From Actinomycetes bacterium (GTDB lineage: Bacteria > Actinomycetota > Acidimicrobiia > Acidimicrobiales > Palsa-688): a stretch of 53,404 nt of DNA. Of the stretch, positions 1-8,954 are shown in pieces. Below the pieces are notes generated by a model. That model saw only the letters and a list, made by a program, of their open reading frames with translations, did no database searches and was not told where the DNA came from. The number at the start of each line of letters is the position of its first letter. Position 1 is the first letter of the stretch. The DNA is taken from positions 1 through 53,404 of the forward strand of contig JAJYMB010000017.1 of the NCBI GenBank assembly GCA_021787365.1. Reading direction: 5' to 3'. The translations under genes and the position numbers were made by a program.

Positions 1-349
<349 letters not shown>

Positions 350-449
350 GACCTTCGGTACACCGCTAAGGCGTACCTAAAGCCAATGAGAGCACCAACC
401 CTCCGCCAAAATGAGGATTGGCTGGCACAAAACAAGACATATTGTCCGT

Positions 450-532
450 CTAGTGCTTGACAAGGTTTGGCACCTCGGCTCTCGCCGAGGCACCCGCACT
501 AGCTTTTGGCTTCCTCTATTCCGTTTTCAAGG
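450..532 (-). other. rRNA operon leader: boxA-like motif and nested stem-loop
   Basis: On the minus strand the leader contains CCTTGAAAACGGAATAG (516-532), similar to the TTGAGAACTCAATAG-type boxA segment of actinobacterial rrn leaders. Next is an outer perfect stem GCTAGTGC/GCACTAG (496-502 with 450-456) around an inner hairpin (469-494) with a GAGA loop. The inner stem has two G-U pairs that form only in minus-strand RNA, which fits the rRNA precursor. The likely role is antitermination and RNase III processing, by analogy. Confidence 0.5.
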
Positions 533-663
533 TCCACTGCTCGCGCCAGCACTCGTCTGCTTGGGGCAGGCGGCGGTGCCGACCGTAACTACGTCGCTCA
601 GGACCGTACCGGCCCTTCGTGGCGCTACCGCCCAGGGAGCTCCTGCTCGCTGAGCGGCTCTCA

Positions 664-692
664 AAGCTAGCCTACGAGTCGGAGCCTGTCAA
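664..692 (-). promoter_or_regulatory. Candidate rRNA operon promoter
   Basis: Minus-strand TTGACA (687-692), a 17-bp spacer and TAGCTT (664-669) give a near-consensus housekeeping promoter. Transcription would start near 657, leaving a leader of about 300 nt before 16S. No other feature in the 350-843 gap is as strong. The ftsH promoter should also lie in this gap, but I could not identify it. Confidence 0.55.
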
Positions 693-843
693 CACGGCCT
701 AGGGCCCAACACACCCGGGCCCCGCTCTTGCCGTCCGGCAAGCCCTCTACTCGGCCACTCTGGCGAGTGGTAGGGACCATGATATCTCAGACCCTGGCCC
801 AGCCGGCAGGGGAAATGGGGCTGCAAGCGGCCCCGGCCCGCCG

Positions 844-2886
844 GTGCCGGAGCGGTCGGGGCAGACTGGACTAGTGACCAAACCGGCCTCTCCGCCCCCC
901 GCCGGCGGCAAGCCCGTGCCCTCCGCCCCCCCTCCACCTCCTCCCTGGCGCCATTGGCTGTGGGTCGTGGCCGTGGCCGCCTTCGTGCTGCTCTTCTTCG
1001 TGCTGCCGGCCACCAGGATGACCTCGCCGGTCACCCTCACGTACTCGCAGTTCGTGAGGGACGTGGCTGCGGACAAAGTGTCTACCGTGACGCTCAACCC
1101 GAGCGGTAGCGCCACGGGCCTCTTGAAAGACGGCCACGGCTACACGGTCGTCATCCCCCAGGCGCCGAGCCCGGGCGCCTCGCTGCTCGACCAGCTCCAG
1201 CGCAACAAGGTGCAGGTCACGGCCACCACCATCGGCCCCTCGTTCGCCTCTCAGGTCCTCAGCTGGGTCATCTTGCTGCTCGTGCTGGCGCTGCCCGGCT
1301 ATCTCTGGTACCGCTTGTCCAAGCGCGGTGCCGCCACCGGTGGGGGCTTGGCCGGCATCTTCGGCGCCGGCCAGTCCAAGGCGAAGCTGTTCGAAGCGAG
1401 CAATGTGACGACTACGTTCGCCGACGTCGCCGGCTACGACGGGGCCAAGGCAGAGGTGGCCGAGGTCGTCGAGTTCTTGAAGCGGCCGGACCGCTACGAA
1501 CGGGCCGGCGCCATGCCGCCGAGGGGGATTTTGATGGTGGGCCCGCCCGGTACGGGCAAGACGCTGCTCGCGCGGGCCGTGGCCGGTGAAGCAGGGGTCG
1601 CCTTTTTCTCCGTCACTGGCAGCTCCTTTGTCGAGATGTTCGTCGGGGTGGGCGCGGCCAGGGTCCGCGACCTGTTCGCCGAGGCCCGCAAGCGCGCGCC
1701 GGCCATAGTCTTTATGGACGAGATCGATGCCATAGGCCAGCGCAGGAGCGGCACGGGCGTGGTCGTCTCCAACGACGAACGCGAGCAGACCCTCAACCAG
1801 CTCTTGGCCGAGATGGACGGCTTCGACGTCACCAAGGGCATCGTCGTGCTGGCGGCCACCAACCGGCCGGAGGTGCTCGACCCCGCCCTCCTGCGCCCAG
1901 GGCGCTTCGACCGCCAGGTCCAGATCCCGCTCCCGACCCTGTCTGACCGCCTCGAGATCCTGAAGGTCCACTGCCGGGGCAAGCGGCTCGACCGGGGCGT
2001 GGACCTCGGGGTGGTGGCGAGGGGGACGCCGGGGTTCTCGGGGGCGGACCTCGCCAACCTGGTCAACGAGGCGGCCATCAATGCGGCTCACGACAACCGG
2101 GACTTCCTGGTCGCCACCGACTTCGACCAGGCGAGGGACCGGGTGATCCTCGGCCGGCGAGAGGGCAGCAACGTGCTCCTCCCCGACGAGAAAGAGGCCG
2201 TAGCCGTGCACGAGGCCGGCCACGCCCTGGTGGCGGCGCTCGTCCCCAAGGCAGACCCCGTCGCCAAGGTGACGATCCTGCCGGCCGGCCAGGCCCTCGG
2301 CGTCACCGAGCAGCTCCCCCTCACGGACCGGCACCTCTACGGCGAGGACTACCTCTACGACAGCCTCGCCGTCCGCCTAGGCGGGCGCGCGGCCGAGCTG
2401 GTCGAGCTCGGCCAGGGCTCGACGGGGGCAGCAAACGACCTCGCCTCGGCGACCGAACTGGCCGTGCGGATGGTGCGCGAGTTCGGCCTGTCCAAGGAGC
2501 TCGGCCCGGTCGGCTACCCCGAGGGAGGCCCCGCCTACCTGGGCGGCGGCGGTGCCGGGCTTTCCAGCCGGCCCTTCGCGGAGGAGACCCAGGGCCTCAT
2601 TGACGCCGAGGTGCGCGCCCTGCTCCTCCAGGCAGAGCAGAGGGCCGTCGCACTGCTCACGACCGAGCGAGACAAGCTCCGCCGGCTCGCCGACCTGCTG
2701 ATAGCCAAGGAAACCGTCGACGGCGCAGATGTCTACGCCATCGCCGGCGTGCGAGAACCGGACAGGCTGGACCAGGGCACCACCGTGGCGCCGGGGCGCG
2801 CTGCCGCCTCCGCGACGGAGCGCCAAGCGGGGACAGCACCGACGTCAGTAGCGGTCGCGGAGGTGACCGAGCCCGGGGCGGGGTGA
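844..2886 (+). CDS. ftsH: ATP-dependent zinc metalloprotease FtsH
   Basis: Membrane-anchored AAA+ protease that unfolds and degrades membrane and some cytosolic proteins as a hexamer. The 680-residue product has a proline-rich N-terminus and transmembrane segments at about 38-55 and 136-154 flanking an extracytoplasmic domain. The AAA module carries Walker A GPPGTGKT (233-240), Walker B FMDEID (290-295) and the second region of homology ending RPGRFDR (to 357). The zinc site HEAGH is at 456-460, and the C-terminal tail is low-complexity. The start is a GTG at 844; a second GTG at 874 is possible, because neither has a convincing ribosome site. It diverges from the rRNA operon and converges on the glycosylase gene. 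Confidence 0.95.
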   Translation: MPERSGQTGLVTKPASPPPAGGKPVPSAPPPPPPWRHWLWVVAVAAFVLLFFVLPATRMTSPVTLTYSQFVRDVAADKVSTVTLNPSGSATGLLKDGHGYTVVIPQAPSPGASLLDQLQRNKVQVTATTIGPSFASQVLSWVILLLVLALPGYLWYRLSKRGAATGGGLAGIFGAGQSKAKLFEASNVTTTFADVAGYDGAKAEVAEVVEFLKRPDRYERAGAMPPRGILMVGPPGTGKTLLARAVAGEAGVAFFSVTGSSFVEMFVGVGAARVRDLFAEARKRAPAIVFMDEIDAIGQRRSGTGVVVSNDEREQTLNQLLAEMDGFDVTKGIVVLAATNRPEVLDPALLRPGRFDRQVQIPLPTLSDRLEILKVHCRGKRLDRGVDLGVVARGTPGFSGADLANLVNEAAINAAHDNRDFLVATDFDQARDRVILGRREGSNVLLPDEKEAVAVHEAGHALVAALVPKADPVAKVTILPAGQALGVTEQLPLTDRHLYGEDYLYDSLAVRLGGRAAELVELGQGSTGAANDLASATELAVRMVREFGLSKELGPVGYPEGGPAYLGGGGAGLSSRPFAEETQGLIDAEVRALLLQAEQRAVALLTTERDKLRRLADLLIAKETVDGADVYAIAGVREPDRLDQGTTVAPGRAAASATERQAGTAPTSVAVAEVTEPGAG

Positions 2887-2908
2887 GACGGGCTTCCTCA
2901 GGCCGGCC

Positions 2909-3568
2909 CTAGCGCGACACCGGCCGCGAGGCCCATGAGCTCCCGGCCAGTACATAGCGCCACGGCAGCTCAGGGGCACGGGAGGCAGAGAGGCCGACGC
3001 GCGGCGTGGCGACCACCCGTCCTCCGGCGCCGGCACCGTCGTCGGCCAGCCACAGCGGCCCCGGGCCGTCCCCCGCAGAGGCGCCGGCAGGAGGGACGAG
3101 GTCTATGCCGTTCATCTCGCCCGTTATGCCGAAAGCCTCGGCCAGGCGCGCCGGGCCTCGGCACAGGTCCAGGTCCCGCAGTGCCTTCTGGCCGTGCGAA
3201 CGGGCCAGCCTCATGGCGCCGACCCCTCCCAGCGGCTCGGCCGCCCGCAACAGAACAGCCGACGCCGTCCCCTCGGGGCCGCACACGACGTTCGCGCACC
3301 AGTGCATGCCGTAGGAGAAATAGACATAGAGGTGGCCGGCGGGCCCGAACATGATGGCCGCGCGCGGCGTCGGGCCGCGGAAGGCGTGGCTGCCCGGGTC
3401 GTCCATCCCCATGTACGCCTCGACCTCGACCAGCCGGGCGACCCTGCCGTCGCGATGCACGAGCAGCTTGCCGACGAGGGCTCTCGCTACGCACCGGGCG
3501 TCGCCGGCGAAGAACTCCCGCCCGAGCGGCGTGGCCGTCCTGGCCTGGCGCTCGGCCACTCGAGGCAC
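2909..3568 (-). CDS. mpg: 3-methyladenine DNA glycosylase (AAG/MPG family)
   Basis: Base-excision repair glycosylase that removes alkylated purines such as 3-methyladenine and hypoxanthine. The 219-residue protein spans the usual bacterial AAG length. It contains the family core LVEVEAYMG (with the general-base Glu), DPGSHAFRGPTPR, the YVYFSYGMHWCANVV segment and the C-terminal LCRGPARLAEAFGI DNA-contact region. It lies 26 bp after argH on the same strand, so it may be cotranscribed at the end of the arginine cluster. It has no evident link to arginine synthesis and probably rides on that transcript. Confidence 0.93.
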   Translation of the reverse strand: MPRVAERQARTATPLGREFFAGDARCVARALVGKLLVHRDGRVARLVEVEAYMGMDDPGSHAFRGPTPRAAIMFGPAGHLYVYFSYGMHWCANVVCGPEGTASAVLLRAAEPLGGVGAMRLARSHGQKALRDLDLCRGPARLAEAFGITGEMNGIDLVPPAGASAGDGPGPLWLADDGAGAGGRVVATPRVGLSASRAPELPWRYVLAGSSWASRPVSR

Positions 3569-3594
3569 GCTGCCCTGACCTGGTTGGGCCAGCC

Positions 3595-5052
3595 TTACCG
3601 GCTGGGTGCGCTGGTGCCAGGCGCCGGCGGGGCGGCGGCACCGCGGCTGTGGCCGGCACCGGCGCCGGCGTGAAGGCCGAAGCGCTCCGCGTCGGCTTGC
3701 ACGGCGGCGGCGAAGCGTTCGAGCTGGGCTGCTACAGGACCTGGGCCCGCCCCTCCAGGGGTCGTCCGCCGGGTGACGGCTACTCCGGCCTCCAAGAGGG
3801 CGACCGCGTCCGCACCGAGCGAGGGGTGCGCCGCCACGAGTTCCGTGAGCGGGACGTGGCGTTCGAGCGAGTCCCGGACGAGGCCCCCGACCAGCTCATG
3901 GGCACGGCGGAACGGCATGCCTTTCAGGACCAACCACTCCGCCAGGTCAGTCGCCGAGAGGGCCGGGTCAGAGGCGGCGAGCGCCATGGCCTCGGTATCG
4001 AACGTCGCTGTTGCTATGAGGCCCGTGATCGCGTCGAGGGAACGCTCCAGCTGGTCCACCGCATCGAAAAGGGGCTCCTTGTCCTCCTGCAGGTCCCGGT
4101 TGTAGGCGAGGGGCAAGCCCTTCAAGGTGGTGAGCAGCCCGGCCAGGTGCCCGACTAGGCGACCGGTCTTCCCCCGGGCCAGCTCGGCGATGTCGGCGTT
4201 TTTCTTTTGGGGCATCATCGAGCTACCGGTGGCGTACGAATCGGCGAGGTGCATGAACCCGAACTCCGCCGACGACCACAGGACGATCTCCTCCCCGAGG
4301 CGCGACAGGTGCGCGCCCAAGAGGGCGAGGTCGAAGAGGGCCTCTGCCACGAAGTCGCGGTCCGATACGGCGTCGAGGGAGTTCTCGAAGCGGGCACCGA
4401 AGCCGAGCTCGTGGGCCACCCAATCGGGGTCGATAGGAAGCGACGAGCCCGCCAGCGCCCCCGCCCCGAGCGGCGACACGTCGAGGCGCCGGCGGGTGGC
4501 GGCCAGCCTGTCGATATCCCGTGACAGTGCCCAACCGTGGGCCAGGAGGTGGTGGGCGAGCAGCACCGGCTGGGCGCGTTGCAGGTGGGTGTAACCGGGC
4601 AGGTAGGCGTCGCCGGCTTCTTCGGCCCGGGCCAGCAGCACCTCCTCGAGGGTGATCACGGCCTTGGCTATCTGAGCGAGCGCCCTCTTGGTGAAAAGCC
4701 GCATGTCGGTCGCCACCTGGTCGTTGCGGCTACGGCCCGTGTGCAGGCGGGCACCGACCTCGCCGGCGATCTCGGTCACCCTGCGTTCGAGCGCCGTGTG
4801 GATGTCTTCGTCGTCTGGCTCGAACACAAAGGTCCCCTCGGCCAGTTCCTCCTCCGCCTTCGCCAGCGCGGACAGGAGGGCCCCGCTCTCTTCGCGAGAG
4901 ACCAGGCCGACCCGCTCGAGCCCGAGGACGTGCGCCCGGCTGCAGGCCACGTCGTCGGGCGCGAGCCGGCGGTCGAACGAGAGGCTCCCAGTGAAGCTGA
5001 GTAGCTCCTCTGACTGCTTGCCGCCACCGAAGCGGCCCTGCCAGAGCGTCAT
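3595..5052 (-). CDS. argH: Argininosuccinate lyase
   Basis: Last step of arginine synthesis: splits argininosuccinate into arginine and fumarate. The 485-residue protein has the N-terminal LWQGRFGG motif, HTGRSRNDQVATD (104-116), the THLQRAQP active-site segment (155-162) and the fumarase/aspartase signature GSSMMPQKKN (276-285). The C-terminus beyond about 455 is an Ala/Gly/Pro-rich tail not needed by the fold. It starts with ATG at 5052, 51 bp downstream of argG, without a strong Shine-Dalgarno. It belongs to the minus-strand arg cluster. Confidence 0.97.
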   Translation of the reverse strand: MTLWQGRFGGGKQSEELLSFTGSLSFDRRLAPDDVACSRAHVLGLERVGLVSREESGALLSALAKAEEELAEGTFVFEPDDEDIHTALERRVTEIAGEVGARLHTGRSRNDQVATDMRLFTKRALAQIAKAVITLEEVLLARAEEAGDAYLPGYTHLQRAQPVLLAHHLLAHGWALSRDIDRLAATRRRLDVSPLGAGALAGSSLPIDPDWVAHELGFGARFENSLDAVSDRDFVAEALFDLALLGAHLSRLGEEIVLWSSAEFGFMHLADSYATGSSMMPQKKNADIAELARGKTGRLVGHLAGLLTTLKGLPLAYNRDLQEDKEPLFDAVDQLERSLDAITGLIATATFDTEAMALAASDPALSATDLAEWLVLKGMPFRRAHELVGGLVRDSLERHVPLTELVAAHPSLGADAVALLEAGVAVTRRTTPGGAGPGPVAAQLERFAAAVQADAERFGLHAGAGAGHSRGAAAPPAPGTSAPSR

Positions 5053-5103
5053 CGGGCGACAGGTTACTGAGCGGGAGCGGGAACCCGCTTGATGGCTGGA
5101 CCC

Positions 5104-6300
5104 TCAGGCAGAGGTGCCCGTCCCCTGGCGGCGTGCCCACGTCTCGACCGAGAGCCCGAAGATACGGACGAAACCCTCGGCGTCCTGGTGACGGAAGCGG
5201 TCGGCAGCGGTGTACGTGGCCAGGTCGTGCTCGTAGAGGCTGACCGGGCTCCGCCGGCCGGCCACGTAACAGGTCCCCGGTTGGCAGCGCAGGCGGACCT
5301 CGCCGCTCACGTGGCGCTGGGTCTCGTTCATGAACGCGTCCAGCGCGCTCTTGAGCGGTGAGTACCACAACCCGTCGTAGACGAGCTCGGCCCAACGGGG
5401 CTCGAGGCGCGCCTTTTCGTGCGCTACGTCGCGCTCGAGGGTCATGCCCTCCAAGTCCGCGTGGGCCATGAGCAGGGCGAGCGCCCCGGGGCACTCGTAG
5501 ATCTCGCGGCTCTTGATCCCGACCCGGCGGTTTTCGACCATGTCGACGCGCCCGAAACCGTAAGGGCCGACGGCTTGGTCGAGCGCGGGGACCAGCTGCT
5601 CGAGGGTCATCGCCCGGCCGTCGAGCGACACCGGGAGGCCCGACTCGAAGCCGACCACCAGCTCGCGTGGCTCCTCGGCTCGTGGCACTGTGAGCTCGTA
5701 GACGTCCTCGGGCGGCATTTCCCACGGGTCTTCCAGGACACCGCACTCGACGGTGCGGCCCCAGAGGTTTTGGTCGACCGAGTAGGGGCTTTTCTTGGTG
5801 GCGCTGACCGGGATCCCGTACTTGGCTGCGTACTCGATGGCGTCCTCCCGGGTGAACTTCCAACTGCGGACGGGGGCCACCACGTCGAGGTCGGGCGCCA
5901 AGGCGCGCACCGAGACCTCGAAGCGGACCTGGTCGTTGCCCTTGCCCGTGCAACCGTGGGCGACGGCGCCGGCGCGGTACTCGCGCGCCGTGGCCACCAG
6001 GTGCTTGGCTATGAGAGGCCGGGACAGCGAGCTCACGAGCGGGTACTTGCCCTCGTAGAGGGCGTTGGCCCGCACAGCGGGCGCCACGAACTCCCGAGCG
6101 AACTCCTCGCGTGCGTCTGCTACGACGACCTCCACCGCGCCCGCTTTCAGCGCCCTCTCGCGGACCGTCGTCCACTCCCCGCCCTGGCCGAGGTCAACGG
6201 CCAAGGCCACTACTTCGACGCCCATTTCCTCGGTCATCCAGCGGACCGCTACAGAAGTGTCCAGCCCGCCGCTGTAGGCGAGCACGACCCTCTCCGGCAT
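5104..6300 (-). CDS. argG: Argininosuccinate synthase
   Basis: Condenses citrulline and aspartate with ATP cleavage to argininosuccinate. The protein has 398 residues. The ATP pyrophosphatase motif AYSGGLDTS is at residues 8-16, and HGCTGKGNDQVRFE and the family core SWKFTREDAIEYA follow. The frame is open further upstream, but that extension is translation of an 18-bp tandem repeat. The ATG at 6300 has AAGGAG seven bases upstream and matches the family N-terminus MxxRVVLAYSGG. It lies downstream of argR, separated by the repeat array. Confidence 0.97.
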   Translation of the reverse strand: MPERVVLAYSGGLDTSVAVRWMTEEMGVEVVALAVDLGQGGEWTTVRERALKAGAVEVVVADAREEFAREFVAPAVRANALYEGKYPLVSSLSRPLIAKHLVATAREYRAGAVAHGCTGKGNDQVRFEVSVRALAPDLDVVAPVRSWKFTREDAIEYAAKYGIPVSATKKSPYSVDQNLWGRTVECGVLEDPWEMPPEDVYELTVPRAEEPRELVVGFESGLPVSLDGRAMTLEQLVPALDQAVGPYGFGRVDMVENRRVGIKSREIYECPGALALLMAHADLEGMTLERDVAHEKARLEPRWAELVYDGLWYSPLKSALDAFMNETQRHVSGEVRLRCQPGTCYVAGRRSPVSLYEHDLATYTAADRFRHQDAEGFVRIFGLSVETWARRQGTGTSA

Positions 6301-6322
6301 TGGATTCTCCTTTTCTCTCTCG

Positions 6323-6412
6323 GGTCCCCGGTCTTTCCCAGGTCCCCGGTCTTTCCCAGGTCCCCGGTCTTTCCCAGGTCCCCGGTCTTTCCCAGGTCCC
6401 CGGTCTGTCTCA
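6323..6412 (-). repeat. 18-bp tandem repeat between argR and argG
   Basis: There are four identical copies of GGTCCCCGGTCTTTCCCA (plus-strand reading) at 6323-6394 and a fifth copy with two changes at 6395-6412. The argR stop codon is the last triplet of the fifth copy, so the array occupies almost the whole argR-argG gap and the argG leader. The period is a multiple of three and exact, which suggests recent slippage. There are no CRISPR-like spacers. Confidence 0.95.
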
Positions 6413-6883
6413 GGCTTCCCGGACGGCCAGGCGTTCCAGCTTGCGCGCCAGGGCCGACCCATCTACACCTTCGGCCGCCACCACGAGCACGGTGTCGTCG
6501 CCGGCCACGGTCCCCGCCACCCCCGCGAGCCCGGCCCGGTCGAGAGCGGAAGCCACAACGTGGGCGCAACCAGGCGGGGTCCGCACGACCACCAGGTTGG
6601 CCGAGCTCGTAATATCCGCCACCCACTCGGAAAGGACCCGCCGTAGCTGCGGTTCGCGCGAAGGCCGCGCATTGGCGTCCTCCGGCAACGCGTACACGAG
6701 CGCGCCTCCCGGCCTCCTCACCTTCAGCGCGCCGAGCTCCTCGAGATCCCTGGAAACGGTCACCTGCGTGGCCTCCACACCCTGCTCGGCAAGACGCTGG
6801 ACGAGCTCGGCCTGGCTCGTGACCTCCTCTTTCTCCAGGATCTGCGCCACCTTGTGCTGGCGCTGTGTCTTCCCGAGCTTCAT
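6410..6883 (-). CDS. argR: Arginine repressor ArgR
   Basis: Arginine-sensing hexameric DNA-binding regulator of the arginine regulon. The 157-residue product has an N-terminal winged helix (QRQHKVAQILEKEEVTSQAE; QVTVSRDLEELGALKV). Its C-terminal core carries the conserved GCAHVVASALDRAGLAGVAGTVAGDDTV arginine-binding and oligomerisation segment. ATG at 6883 overlaps the argF stop by 4 bp, so translation is probably coupled. A likely target is the palindrome in the argC-argB gap, which would make the gene autoregulated through the cluster promoter. Confidence 0.96.
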   Translation of the reverse strand: MKLGKTQRQHKVAQILEKEEVTSQAELVQRLAEQGVEATQVTVSRDLEELGALKVRRPGGALVYALPEDANARPSREPQLRRVLSEWVADITSSANLVVVRTPPGCAHVVASALDRAGLAGVAGTVAGDDTVLVVAAEGVDGSALARKLERLAVREA

Positions 6884-7776
6884 ACACCACCGAACAACAA
6901 GAGAAGAAGCCCCCTCATCGCCCGCAACCGGTTGGCCGCCTCGGGCCAAACGAGGCTGGAGGGGCCGTCTATCACTTCCGCGGTGACTTCCTCGCCCCGG
7001 TGCGCCGGGAGGCAATGGAGAAAGACGGCCCCCGGCGCGGCCAAGGCCATGAGCTCGGTCCCGACCTGGTAGGGGCGGAAGGCGCGAGCGCGCTCCGCCG
7101 CTTCGGCCTCGTCGCCCATCGACACCCATGCATCGGTGAACACGGCGCCCGCGCCCTTTACGGCCTCTGCTGGCGACGAAGTCTGGCTGACCTTACCTCC
7201 GAGCCGGGCCACGGCGGCGATGCTGGCCTCGTCGAGCCCGTAGCCCTCGGGCGAGGCGACTGCCACCTCCACCCCCGCCAGGGCGCAGGCCAGGGCCAGG
7301 CTCCGGGCCACGTTGTTGCCGTCGCCGACCCAGGCCACCCGCCGCCCCGCCAGCGTGCCGCCCCAATGAGCTTTGAGGGTCAGGACGTCGGCTAGGGCTT
7401 GAAGGGGGTGCGCCTGGTCGGAAAGGAGGTTGATCACCGGCACCCCCGACACCGCGGCCATTCGCAGGAGGAGGCCGTGGTCGAGCACCCGGGCCCCGAT
7501 CGCACAGTGGTACTGCGCCAGCGTGCGGGCCACGTCCTCGGCGCTCTCGCGTCGGTCGACGCCGACCTCTTCGTCTCTTATCGACACGGGGTGCCCGCCG
7601 AGCTGGAACACCGCCATCTCCGAAGAGTTCCGGGTGCGGGCCGAGGGCTTCTGGAACAGGAGCGCCACTCCCTTTCCCGCCAGCACCCGGGGTGGGTACT
7701 CGTCCCCGGCCAGCTCGAGCACAGCCTGGAACTCCTCGGGCGTCAGGTCGTCCACGTCCAGCAGGTGGCGCGTCAT
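6880..7776 (-). CDS. argF: Ornithine carbamoyltransferase
   Basis: Makes citrulline from ornithine and carbamoyl phosphate. The 298-residue protein has the carbamoyl-phosphate motif as SARTRNS, the HPLQALAD motif and the ornithine-binding HCLPAHRGEEV motif near the C-terminus. It is slightly shorter than many homologues and ends in LLLLFGGV. ATG at 7776 overlaps the argD stop by 4 bp, and its own stop overlaps argR, so argD-argF-argR form a translationally coupled unit. Confidence 0.97.
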   Translation of the reverse strand: MTRHLLDVDDLTPEEFQAVLELAGDEYPPRVLAGKGVALLFQKPSARTRNSSEMAVFQLGGHPVSIRDEEVGVDRRESAEDVARTLAQYHCAIGARVLDHGLLLRMAAVSGVPVINLLSDQAHPLQALADVLTLKAHWGGTLAGRRVAWVGDGNNVARSLALACALAGVEVAVASPEGYGLDEASIAAVARLGGKVSQTSSPAEAVKGAGAVFTDAWVSMGDEAEAAERARAFRPYQVGTELMALAAPGAVFLHCLPAHRGEEVTAEVIDGPSSLVWPEAANRLRAMRGLLLLLFGGV

Positions 7777-8954
7777 CGTACCCGCCCGCCCGCTTCCTCG
7801 GGGATGTCGAGGACTTTGGTGAGGATGGCCACGCCTTCGTCCATCTCTTCCTCACTTATGAGCAGCGGCGGCTCCAGCCGGAGCGCAGTGGCGGTGACGG
7901 CGTTCAGGACGAGGCCCTCCTCCAGGCAGCGGGCGGCGACGGCCCCCGCGTCACCGTCCCGGAGCTCCACGGCGAGGAGGAGGCCGAGGCCGCGCACGCT
8001 CGCCACCCCCGGGATAGCGGCCAGCTTTTGGCGCAGGTAGGCACCTCTCGCCTCCGCCCTGGCGGGGACGTCTTCGGCTTCCATGACAGCGAGCGTAGCC
8101 TTGGCGGCCGAAGCGGCGAGCGGCTGGCCCCCAAAGGTCGTGGCGTGGTCGCCCGGCCTGAACGCCTCCGCCACCTCTCTCCGGGCCCAGCACGCCCCGA
8201 TCGGTACCCCGTTGCCGAGGGCCTTGGCGATCGTGACCACGTCGGGACGCACGCCGTAGTGCTCGAAACCCCACCAACGGCCCGTGCGGCCGAGGCCGGA
8301 CTGCACCTCGTCGACCATGAACAACAGGCCCCGCTCGTCACAGAGCCGGCGGACCTCGGCGAAGTACTCGCGCCCGGCCGGCCACACCCCGCCCTCGCCC
8401 TGGACCGCCTCGAGGAGGACCGCTGCCACTTCCGGCGTCACCGCGTTGGCGAGCGCGTCGACGTCCTGCCAGGCCACGTGGCGGAAGCCCTCCGGGAGGG
8501 GTTGGAACGCCTCGTGCTTGGCGGGCTGGCCCGTGGCGTGCAGGGTCGCCAGGGTCCGCCCATGGAACGACCCGTAGGCGCTCACCACGACGTAACGGCC
8601 GTGGCCCGCCCACTTGCGGGCCAGTTTGATGGCGCACTCGTTGGCCTCGGCGCCGCTGTTGGCGAAGAACACCCGCCCTCCCCCGCCGAGCAAACGGTCG
8701 AGGGTGGAGGCCACCTCTTCGGCGGGCCCGGTGCGGAAGAGGTTGGAGGTGTGCAGCAGCGTTCGCGCCGCGCGGCAGACGGCGTCGGCCACGACGGGGT
8801 GGGCGTGGCCGAGCGAGGTGACGGCGAGCCCGGACAGGAAATCGAGGTAACGCCGGCCTTCGGTGTCCCAGAGGTAGCTCCCCTCGCCACGCAAGAACGT
8901 GACGGGCGCAGGCGCGTACGTCGCCATGAGGTGAGAGCCGGTGCCGTCCGTCAT
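7773..8954 (-). CDS. argD: Acetylornithine aminotransferase
   Basis: PLP-dependent class III aminotransferase that converts N-acetylglutamate semialdehyde to N-acetylornithine. The 393-residue protein has the NSGAEANECAIKLAR cofactor segment, the FMVDEVQSGLGRTG motif and the PLP lysine in TIAKALGNGVPIGA, followed by TTFGGQPLAASAA. The start at 8954 overlaps the argB stop by 4 bp. Nothing distinguishes it from a standard arginine-cluster ArgD; succinyl-DAP aminotransferase activity is possible in this family. Confidence 0.96.
   Translation of the reverse strand: MTDGTGSHLMATYAPAPVTFLRGEGSYLWDTEGRRYLDFLSGLAVTSLGHAHPVVADAVCRAARTLLHTSNLFRTGPAEEVASTLDRLLGGGGRVFFANSGAEANECAIKLARKWAGHGRYVVVSAYGSFHGRTLATLHATGQPAKHEAFQPLPEGFRHVAWQDVDALANAVTPEVAAVLLEAVQGEGGVWPAGREYFAEVRRLCDERGLLFMVDEVQSGLGRTGRWWGFEHYGVRPDVVTIAKALGNGVPIGACWARREVAEAFRPGDHATTFGGQPLAASAAKATLAVMEAEDVPARAEARGAYLRQKLAAIPGVASVRGLGLLLAVELRDGDAGAVAARCLEEGLVLNAVTATALRLEPPLLISEEEMDEGVAILTKVLDIPEEAGGRVR

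Noticed and set aside
350..843. tRNA gene near the rRNA operon
   Set aside because: No cloverleaf or T-loop GGTTCGA-type sequence was seen on either strand.
6323..6412. Possible CRISPR array
   Set aside because: The copies are directly adjacent 18-bp units with no spacers and no cas genes nearby; it is a simple tandem repeat.
6301..6462. N-terminal extension of argG
   Set aside because: It is translation of the 18-bp repeat; the ATG at 6300 has a good ribosome site and matches the family.
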